Shown one piece after another: positions 7,548 through 12,552 of a stretch of 12,552 nt of DNA. The position numbers were made by a program, and so were the translations under genes. The number at the start of each line of letters is the position of its first letter. Within the stretch, counting starts at the first letter, position 1. The stretch spans positions 1-12,552 of the forward strand of contig JABJES010000068.1 of NCBI GenBank assembly GCA_018663165.1, given 5' to 3'. This stretch comes from Rhodospirillaceae bacterium (GTDB lineage Bacteria > Pseudomonadota > Alphaproteobacteria > UBA11136). The notes beneath the pieces are model-generated. The model saw only the letters and a program-made list of their open reading frames with translations. It was not told the DNA's origin and ran no database searches.

Positions 7548-8453
7548 ATGCAATCTTTGGCGATCAAAGGGGGGGCTTTACCCTCCGCACATGGCAAGGA
7601 CCCGGTTTCGCCTTCGGTCGGAATCGGGTTCAAGCCTGTCCATTATGACGCTATCCTCAAGACCAAGACGGGCATCGACTGGTTGGAGGTGCATCCGGAA
7701 AACTATATGAGCCCCGGCGGCCCGTTTATGGCTCACCTTGAAATTATGGCCGAGCGCTATCCGATTTCACTCCATGCCGTCGGCCTGTCACCAGGTTCCC
7801 CTGATCCGGTTGACGCTGTGCATCTGGAGCGGCTCAAGGCGCTGGTCGACCGGTTCCAGCCAGCGCTGGTTTCCGACCATTTGGCCTGGAGCCGCGAAAG
7901 TGATGTCTTCCTGCCCGATCTTCTGCCTGTTCCCTATACGAAAGAGGCTCTGAATGCTGTTTGCGATAATGTTTCCCACATTCAGGACGTCTTGGGGCGG
8001 CAGATTCTGATCGAAAACCCGTCCTCTTATCTGCGCCCCCAGGGTGAGGAGATAGACGAGGTGGCTTTTTTAATCGCGCTGGCCGAGCAGACCGGCTGCG
8101 GGATTCTTTTCGACGTTAATAACCTTTATGTCAGTTCTGAGAATACGGGTCTCGACATGGCGGCCTATCTGGCGGCTCTGTCGCCTGAGATCATTGGTGA
8201 AATTCATCTTGCCGGACACAAGCGTGAGACCAGTTCAGGCGGTGACATTCTGATCGACGATCATGGCTCGAAGGTCAGGCAAGCGGTCTGGGATCTCTAT
8301 AGCCGCGCCATTGAACGGCTCGGCCCGGTCCCCACATTGATCGAATGGGACACGGATATTCCAGAACTTGAGGTGCTTGTTAGTGAGGCTGCCAAGGCGC
8401 GGGCGATAATCGAACAATCCATATTGGAGCGTGGCAATGAACACGCTGCGTGA
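7548..8453 (+). CDS. bufB1: MNIO-type (DUF692) bufferin maturase BufB1
   Basis: This 301-aa TIM-barrel enzyme belongs to the DUF692 (MNIO, MbnB-like) family of multinuclear non-heme iron oxygenases, which modify cysteines in RiPP precursors. Family motifs appear in order: GIGFKPVHY (25–33), WLEVHPENYM (45–54), SLHAVGLSPGS (74–84), VSDHLAW (108–114), LPVPYTKEAL (126–135), ILIENPSSY (153–161), FDVNNLYVSS (188–197), EIHLAGH (218–224), IDDHGS (236–241) and IEWDTDIPE (265–273). The likely iron ligands lie among His76, His111, Glu156, Asp189, His220, His239 and Glu266, by family analogy. The start is ATG 7548 with GAGG 6 nt upstream; longer in-frame extensions would overlap bufA1. It overlaps bufC1 by 17 nt. 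BufA1 is the expected substrate. Confidence 0.95.
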   Translation: MQSLAIKGGALPSAHGKDPVSPSVGIGFKPVHYDAILKTKTGIDWLEVHPENYMSPGGPFMAHLEIMAERYPISLHAVGLSPGSPDPVDAVHLERLKALVDRFQPALVSDHLAWSRESDVFLPDLLPVPYTKEALNAVCDNVSHIQDVLGRQILIENPSSYLRPQGEEIDEVAFLIALAEQTGCGILFDVNNLYVSSENTGLDMAAYLAALSPEIIGEIHLAGHKRETSSGGDILIDDHGSKVRQAVWDLYSRAIERLGPVPTLIEWDTDIPELEVLVSEAAKARAIIEQSILERGNEHAA

Positions 8454-9216
8454 ATTTCAAAATGCATTTCGCTCGGCGGTTTTGAGCCAGCCCGGAGGCC
8501 TGGGGGAGGCTGATTTCGCGCCGGGAAACGTTCCTTTCTCGGCTGGCATGGCGATTTACCGAAATAATGTTTTTGCCAAGTTGATCGACGCCCTGGGCGA
8601 TCTTTACCCAATTATTAAGCGTCTTGTTGGCGATGAATTCTTTGCCTATGCAGCCCGTGATTTCATTAGTGCCCACCTTCCTCGCTCGCCGGTGCTGGCA
8701 GATTACGGGGATGAATTTCCGGCCTTTATCGAGGGCTTTGGTCCGGCACAATCAACGCCCTATCTCGGCGATATGGCGTGCCTTGAGCTGGCGCATCATC
8801 AGGCCACCCATGCGGCAGATGCGACGGTGTTGGATACGGGAGCCTTAAAAGACGTTGCGGCTTCGGCGCTCTCATCTATTCGCTTTCAATTTCACCCTTC
8901 CTGCCGCCTGCTTCATTCAGACTATTCACTCAAAGAGATCTGGCAGGCGCATAATAAGGATGGTGATATTGAGCAGCTTGCGGATATTGCCCCCGGCGAG
9001 GCGAGGCTGTTGATTTTGCGTGTCGAGGAGAGGATCGAGATGAGAGAGCTTGATCCGATGGAATTTGATTTTATCACTGCGCTTATGGCCGGAAAAATCC
9101 TTGGCGTGGCATTTGAAGAATCTGGCGGGGATTGGAACCCGCAAGAGATATTGGCCGATCTGTTCGGCCTTGGCGCTGTTACCAATATAAATCTTTCAGG
9201 GGGAAATTACGGATGA
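8437..9216 (+). CDS. bufC1: DUF2063-type bufferin maturation partner BufC1
   Basis: This 259-aa protein has the N-terminal DUF2063 (HvfC/BufC) pattern: LREFQNAFRSAVL (4–16), AIYRNNVFAKLIDAL (39–53), YPIIKRLVGDEFF (57–69) and PYLGDMACLELAHHQA (108–123). Such proteins are companions of DUF692 enzymes and are thought to present the precursor leader to the maturase. The C-terminal part (about 130–259) is less conserved and may play a recognition-domain role. No signal peptide is seen, so it should act in the cytoplasm with BufB1. I chose ATG 8437, which has GGAG 7 nt upstream; a GTG two codons earlier is possible. It overlaps bufB1 by 17 nt and bufD by four (ATGA), implying coupled synthesis. Confidence 0.92.
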   Translation: MNTLREFQNAFRSAVLSQPGGLGEADFAPGNVPFSAGMAIYRNNVFAKLIDALGDLYPIIKRLVGDEFFAYAARDFISAHLPRSPVLADYGDEFPAFIEGFGPAQSTPYLGDMACLELAHHQATHAADATVLDTGALKDVAASALSSIRFQFHPSCRLLHSDYSLKEIWQAHNKDGDIEQLADIAPGEARLLILRVEERIEMRELDPMEFDFITALMAGKILGVAFEESGGDWNPQEILADLFGLGAVTNINLSGGNYG

Positions 9217-9665
9217 CACAGATACAAACGACGGTCGCTGGCTTTGTTAATTTATTTAATGGCCTGTGTGACAAGATACCCCATTGGGTGCTGGCCGTGA
9301 TTGCCAGGGTGAGTGTTGCTCACGTCTTCTGGCAGTCAGGCCAGACCAAGGTCGATGGATTTGCGCTTAAGGAATCGACCTTCGTTCTCTTTGAAACCAT
9401 ATATAAGGTGCCGCTTATGCCGCCGGTATGGGCGGCCTATTATTCAGCGGTCGCCGAGCACGTTTTCCCGGTGCTTCTGATTATTGGTCTTGCTTCCCGG
9501 CTGAGTGCATTCATGCTTCTTTCCATGACCGCAGTGATCCAGATCTTTGTTTTCCCCGATGCCTGGCCGGTCCATATTTTCTGGCTCATGTCGCTGGGAT
9601 ATATCATGGCGCGGGGTGCTGGCGCACTCTCGCTGGATCATTTGATCGCCAAGAAATGTTCTTGA
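9213..9665 (+). CDS. bufD: DoxX-type small membrane protein BufD
   Basis: This 150-aa integral membrane protein belongs to the DoxX superfamily. It has four hydrophobic segments near 23–41, 75–93, 98–114 and 120–138, and the DoxX-like N-terminal pattern RVSVAHVFWQSGQTKVDGF (32–50). DoxX-like proteins are frequent last genes of bufferin and related MNIO operons. Their exact role there is not settled; a redox or membrane-associated role in precursor handling is possible. The ATG overlaps the bufC1 stop (ATGA) and has a CAGGGGG ribosome binding site. It is the only DoxX gene in the window, so the facing buf2 set may depend on it or on a copy elsewhere. It ends 20 nt from the convergent bufC2 stop. 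Confidence 0.9.
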   Translation: MTQIQTTVAGFVNLFNGLCDKIPHWVLAVIARVSVAHVFWQSGQTKVDGFALKESTFVLFETIYKVPLMPPVWAAYYSAVAEHVFPVLLIIGLASRLSAFMLLSMTAVIQIFVFPDAWPVHIFWLMSLGYIMARGAGALSLDHLIAKKCS

Positions 9666-9685
9666 GGTAACGACGTTTCCGGAGA

Positions 9686-10489
9686 TCAGGGCTTGTCGTT
9701 GTCTTTGATGGCAAGCCCTGTGATCCAGCAATTGTCGATCCAGCTCTTGAGCATGCCAGCGGCGTGGGCGGCGGCATTCTCGTCCACAGTCTCGTCTGCA
9801 GTCTCGGCGAGCAAGGTGCAAAGATCGGCGAAGGTTGCTCCTTCGCGGGCCGCATTGAGCGCCTTGGCCTCACCCTTATCAAGCTGGCTATAGCAGACGC
9901 TCAGGCTGTCCGGGTCACGCCATACGGCCCAGGTGGCAGGGTGTTCTAATGGCATCGGCGCGGCGGTGGGGGTGTCATCCCTGGTGACGATCTGCTGAAA
10001 GGGGATAATATCCCACAACAGGTCAACGGTCCTAAATGCCGGGTGAAAAGAAAAAATGATCGAGGGCCACTCACTCGCCGCCACGTCAGCCAGGGTTTCA
10101 GATTCCAGAACTGGCGCGTCGGGCGCATCAAAGGCAAGCCCAAGGGCCCATTCGAAGGCCGCCATGTCGGCAAGCTCACGGTGGTCGCGCCAGGGCTCGG
10201 TGCGGCCGAGCCATTCTGTAAGATGGCGGCCCAGCCAGCGGATGGAGGTATGCTGTGAGGGGTGGTCGGCCAGATAGGCCCTCATGGCCTGTTCAAACTT
10301 TTGATCGCCGAGCAGGGTGTGGAGGGCCGAAAAATCCTCCGCCAACACTTCCAGAAGACGCAAGCTATAGGCGTTGTCATAAACTTTAAAAAAGCGCCCG
10401 CCATTGGCGAGCAGGGGCATAAGATCGTCGGCACCGGTCAACAACCGGTTTTGGAATGCACTCTGGATGTCGGCCAGGCTGGTCGTCAT
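9686..10489 (-). CDS. bufC2: DUF2063-type bufferin maturation partner BufC2
   Basis: This 267-aa protein resembles BufC1 in layout but is clearly diverged. It has LADIQSAFQNRLLTG (5–19), a VYDNAYSLRLLEVLAEDF stretch (36–53) in place of the more usual YRNNV segment, LLGDQKFEQAMRAYL (59–73), and RELADMAAFEWAL (104–116) matching the 'GDMA.LE' region. A DUF2063/HvfC-type helper role with BufB2 is inferred from family and position. No signal peptide or membrane helix is present. It starts with ATG at 10489 overlapping the bufB2 stop (ATGA). The last codons encode the arm of a 9-bp inverted repeat. It is the final gene of the minus-strand bufA2–B2–C2 set and converges on bufD. Confidence 0.87.
   Translation of the reverse strand: MTTSLADIQSAFQNRLLTGADDLMPLLANGGRFFKVYDNAYSLRLLEVLAEDFSALHTLLGDQKFEQAMRAYLADHPSQHTSIRWLGRHLTEWLGRTEPWRDHRELADMAAFEWALGLAFDAPDAPVLESETLADVAASEWPSIIFSFHPAFRTVDLLWDIIPFQQIVTRDDTPTAAPMPLEHPATWAVWRDPDSLSVCYSQLDKGEAKALNAAREGATFADLCTLLAETADETVDENAAAHAAGMLKSWIDNCWITGLAIKDNDKP
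9687..9720. repeat. Inverted repeat at the convergent buf junction
   Basis: CAGGGCTTG (9687–9695) and CAAGCCCTG (9712–9720) form a perfect 9-bp stem with a 16-nt loop, lying in the last codons of bufC2. It could slow or end transcription arriving from the bufD side, but no U-run follows on either strand, so I do not call it a terminator. A separate near-palindrome, GGTAACGACGTTTCC, sits at 9666–9680 in the 20-nt gap. Confidence 0.5.
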
Positions 10490-11355
10490 GCCGCGGCCTC
10501 ACTGGTTGCCGGTTCGCGGGTTGCCGTGCGGCACAGGGCGCGCGCCTGATCGAGCTCGGCCACCAGTTCGCTAAATTCAGGAATATTATCGTCGCGCTCG
10601 ATCATGGTTGGGATCGGGCCGAAGCGGCTTATGGTCTGGCTATACAAATCCCACACCGGATCGGCGACCGGCGCATCATGTGTATCGACGATGTGATCGC
10701 CGTTGTTCTGATGCCCGGCCAGATGTATCTGGCGGATACGGTCTGCGGGAAGGCCAGCCAGATATTCGGCGGGCGAAAAGCCGTGATTGAATCCCGAAAC
10801 ATAGACATTGTTGACGTCGAGAAGAATGTGACAATCAGCCTTTTCTGCCAGTGCGGAGATGAACTCCCATTCGGTCATCTCGTCGGCGGCGAAGGTAACG
10901 TAGGTCGAGGCATTTTCCAGCAGGATGCGGCGGCCGAGATAGTCCTGAACCCTGGAAACCCGGTCAGCAACATGATTGAGGGCTTCCTTAGTCAAAGGAA
11001 CCGGCAGAAGGTCGTGGAGGTTGAGGCCATGGGCACCGGTCCAGCACAGGTGATCGGAAACCAGAACCGGTTCAATGCGGTCGATCAATGCCTTTAATCC
11101 GGCCAGATAGTTCATATCGAGGGGGTCCGGGGCGCCGATGGAAAGCGAGACCCCGTGCATGACGATGGGATAGCGCTCGCGGACCCGGTCGAGATTGCGC
11201 CGGGCCGGGCCGCCGACCTTGATAAAGTTCTCGGAGAGGATTTCAAACCAGTCGACACCGGGTGTGCGTCCGGCATGATCATTAAGGATCGCCGGAAAAT
11301 GTTTGGGCCGCAGGCCGAGACCGAATCCGGTCAATGTGTTGTTGTCTTTGGTCAT
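10486..11355 (-). CDS. bufB2: MNIO-type (DUF692) bufferin maturase BufB2
   Basis: This 289-aa DUF692 enzyme is paralogous to BufB1 and has all the same landmarks: GLGLRPKHF (12–20), DWFEILSENF (35–44), VMHGVSLSIG (65–74), VSDHLCW (99–105), LPVPLTKEAL (117–126), LLENASTY (145–152), LDVNNVYVS (179–187), QIHLAGH (209–215), VDTHD (223–227) and IERDDNIPE (252–260). Candidate metal ligands are His67, His102, Glu147, Asp180, His211, His226 and Glu253, by analogy with MbnB-like enzymes. BufA2 is the expected substrate. The start is ATG 11355, preceded by GGTGGAA; longer in-frame extensions would run into bufA2. The gap to bufA2 is 70 nt and holds a strong hairpin, and the stop overlaps bufC2. Confidence 0.95.
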   Translation of the reverse strand: MTKDNNTLTGFGLGLRPKHFPAILNDHAGRTPGVDWFEILSENFIKVGGPARRNLDRVRERYPIVMHGVSLSIGAPDPLDMNYLAGLKALIDRIEPVLVSDHLCWTGAHGLNLHDLLPVPLTKEALNHVADRVSRVQDYLGRRILLENASTYVTFAADEMTEWEFISALAEKADCHILLDVNNVYVSGFNHGFSPAEYLAGLPADRIRQIHLAGHQNNGDHIVDTHDAPVADPVWDLYSQTISRFGPIPTMIERDDNIPEFSELVAELDQARALCRTATREPATSEAAA

Positions 11356-11370
11356 TTGTTTTCCACCACG

Positions 11371-11401
11371 CCCCCGGAGAGAATAGGGATCTCTCCGGGG
11401 G
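11371..11401 (-). promoter_or_regulatory. Intercistronic 12-bp hairpin between bufA2 and bufB2
   Basis: CCCCCGGAGAGA (11371–11382) is perfectly complementary to TCTCTCCGGGGG (11390–11401), leaving a 7-nt loop. The structure lies wholly in the 70-nt gap, after the bufA2 stop and 15 nt before the bufB2 start. It lacks a U-run, so it more likely acts as a partial terminator, processing site or 3'-protecting stem than as a full stop signal. Confidence 0.75.
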
Positions 11402-11425
11402 GTGTTCTTGAGGCGGTTGGTATCG

Positions 11426-11692
11426 TTACTTTTTGATGGTGCCGCCCTTAGCTGTGCAATCGGCTGCGCTATCGACAATGATGAAGCCGTGGCCCTTACA
11501 GGCGTTAAGGCCCTTGCATTCGTTCGAGGCGGTCTTGCAGACGCCCTGGCCTTTACATGAATTGACGCCCATGCATTTAACGCCTTCGGCTTTGGCGGCG
11601 GTCGGGGCGATGGTCATGGCGGCACCGGCAACGAACAGGGCGGCGGCGGCGGTGGCGAGGGTAACGCCGAGAGTTTTGGAATGAGTGGACAT
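11426..11692 (-). CDS. bufA2: BufA2-type bufferin precursor peptide, six Cys
   Basis: This 88-aa exported precursor has a signal peptide over residues 1–35 (MSTHSKTLG, an Ala-rich core, then an AKA cleavage motif before EGVKC). The mature part has six Cys, at 40, 46, 52, 59, 65 and 79. Two near-identical modules, CMGVNSCKGQG (40–50) and CKGLNACKGHG (59–69), point to internal duplication. The 'C-x-G-V-N-x-C-K-G' pattern matches the second bufferin precursor family (BufA2), distinct from DUF2282. The product is probably a periplasmic metal-binding peptide after BufB2 modification; the modified residues are unknown. CGGAG lies about 10 nt before ATG 11692. It is first in the minus-strand bufA2–B2–C2 set and divergent from the pentapeptide-repeat gene. 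Confidence 0.9.
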   Translation of the reverse strand: MSTHSKTLGVTLATAAAALFVAGAAMTIAPTAAKAEGVKCMGVNSCKGQGVCKTASNECKGLNACKGHGFIIVDSAADCTAKGGTIKK

Positions 11693-11945
11693 GTGAATGT
11701 GTCTCCGATTGGTTGTGAAAATAACGAAACAATTTTATCCGGCGTTGGGCCGGCAGGAGGGGAGTGTATCGAGATCGTTAAAAGACACTAGTCACGTTGC
11801 CCTCGCGGGCTTTCACGATCTTGTGAAGCGCTGCTAGCCGGGAGTCTTAAATTTGGCAAAAATTGTATGGTTTCTTTAGGATTTATTCGGATTACTCTGT
11901 TACTTCTATATTGGTTATTTCAAAATCCGGGGGGTTTACGGAAAA
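11693..11945. other. Divergent intergenic region between bufA2 and the pentapeptide-repeat gene
   Basis: The 253 nt separate two outward-facing genes and should hold promoters for both. Visible elements are a 5-bp hairpin in the bufA2 leader (GCCGG/CCGGC around 11743–11757), a short inverted repeat AGTGT (11763–11767) / ACACT (11785–11789), and an AT-rich stretch from about 11848 to 11930. No coding potential was convincing. None of the short motifs is strong enough alone to name a regulator. Confidence 0.5.
11853..11882 (+). promoter_or_regulatory. Candidate promoter for the pentapeptide-repeat gene
   Basis: TTGGCA (11853–11858) matches the -35 consensus at five of six positions, and TAGGAT (11877–11882) matches the -10 at four of six, with an 18-nt spacer. 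It lies in AT-rich DNA 63 nt before the ATG. This is suggestive only. Confidence 0.35.
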
Positions 11946-12552
11946 ATGACGACCAGGCATCTAAGCACATCCAAGATTGCCGAGATTCTCAAAAGACACA
12001 GGCATTGGGTGCAAGGAGAAGCTGGCCAGCCAGCCGATTTGAGTCTGGTCTTTTTGGTTGGTTATAATCTGACCGGCGCCTGCCTGAGAAAAGCGAAACT
12101 GGTCGGTGCGAAATTGAGTGAATGCATCCTGATCGGGGCTGATCTGCAGGAGGCTGATTTATTCTGCACGGATTTATGCGATGCCAACCTTTCCAATGCC
12201 AATCTTTCCATGTGCGATCTGCGCGGTACCTACTTGCGGGGTGCCATACTCGACCATGCCAATCTTGAAGACGCCAATCTCAGTGACGGCACGCTCATGG
12301 TGTCCGAAGGCAGTGAGCTGAAATTCCAGACCCATCACCATGATCCATCGGGGCAAGAGCTTGCTGACCTGACGGGCGCTCAGCTTTCCGGCGCCCGGCT
12401 GTCCCGCGCCACCATGATTCAGATGGATATGACCGGCGCCTCGTTGAACGGTGCCAATCTTTCCAATGCTGATTTCAGGAACTCTAATTTGACCGATGTG
12501 GATTTTCGCGGTGCCACGCTCCTTCATGCAAACCTGGATGGTGTTGATTTAT
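11946..12552 (+). CDS. Pentapeptide-repeat protein (partial, 3' end outside window)
   Basis: The open frame runs from ATG 11946 to the window edge, giving 202 complete codons. An N-terminal helical segment, IAEILKRHRHWVQGEAGQPADLS (11–33), is followed by tandem A(D/N)Lxx pentapeptides at about 40–117 (for example GADLQEADL, DANLSNANLS, HANLEDANLS). The repeats are interrupted by a non-repeat stretch of about 23 residues (118–140) containing THHHD, then resume (LTGAQLSGARLS, NGANLSNADF) to the end. Such repeats fold as a right-handed quadrilateral beta-helix. Function is not assignable: the family includes DNA-mimic gyrase protectors and many unknowns. The ATG has only a distant G-rich ribosome binding site; an upstream in-frame TTG is possible. 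No signal peptide is seen. Confidence 0.9.
   Translation, partial: MTTRHLSTSKIAEILKRHRHWVQGEAGQPADLSLVFLVGYNLTGACLRKAKLVGAKLSECILIGADLQEADLFCTDLCDANLSNANLSMCDLRGTYLRGAILDHANLEDANLSDGTLMVSEGSELKFQTHHHDPSGQELADLTGAQLSGARLSRATMIQMDMTGASLNGANLSNADFRNSNLTDVDFRGATLLHANLDGVDL

Noticed and set aside
11867..12067. A 66-codon plus-strand ORF starting before the pentapeptide-repeat gene
   Set aside because: It overlaps the start of the repeat gene in another frame. The pentapeptide frame shows clear conserved repeats, while this one has no recognisable features beyond a hydrophobic start.

Overview
The window looks like a chromosomal segment from a GC-rich alphaproteobacterium, probably Rhodospirillales-like. 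The order rplT–pheS–pheT, the housekeeping protein sequences and the codon use support this, but nothing fixes a genus. Every gene reads cleanly and no transposase, integrase, CRISPR array or rRNA is visible.

Region 1 (1–6422, all + strand) is mostly core translation machinery. It holds the tail of rplT (ribosomal protein L20), then two hairpins, then pheS and pheT (both phenylalanyl-tRNA synthetase subunits, overlapping by ATGA). A formate/nitrite transporter (FNT) channel gene follows, and then lepA (elongation factor 4). Gaps from pheT to FNT and from FNT to lepA are only 22 and 15 nt, so an ion channel appears to be co-transcribed with translation genes.

Region 2 (about 6450–7100) has a small two-helix membrane protein of unknown function on the minus strand, then tRNA-Ser(GGA) with a hairpin behind it.

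Region 3 (7237–11692) is the main point of interest: two complete bufferin-type RiPP metallophore loci facing each other tail to tail. The plus-strand set is bufA1 (DUF2282 precursor, four Cys), bufB1 (DUF692/MNIO maturase), bufC1 (DUF2063-type partner) and bufD (DoxX-type membrane protein). The minus-strand set is bufA2 (a different precursor with six Cys and a duplicated Cys module), bufB2 and bufC2. Each precursor carries a Sec-type signal peptide. The expected scheme, from what is known of bufferins, is that the MNIO enzyme and its partner modify precursor cysteines to heterocycles in the cytoplasm, and the peptide is then exported to bind copper or similar metals in the periplasm. Within each set the maturase and partner genes overlap. 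A perfect 12-bp hairpin separates bufA2 from bufB2 and may keep precursor output above maturase output.

Region 4 (11693–12552) is a divergent intergenic region followed by the 5' part of a pentapeptide-repeat protein gene that runs off the window end.
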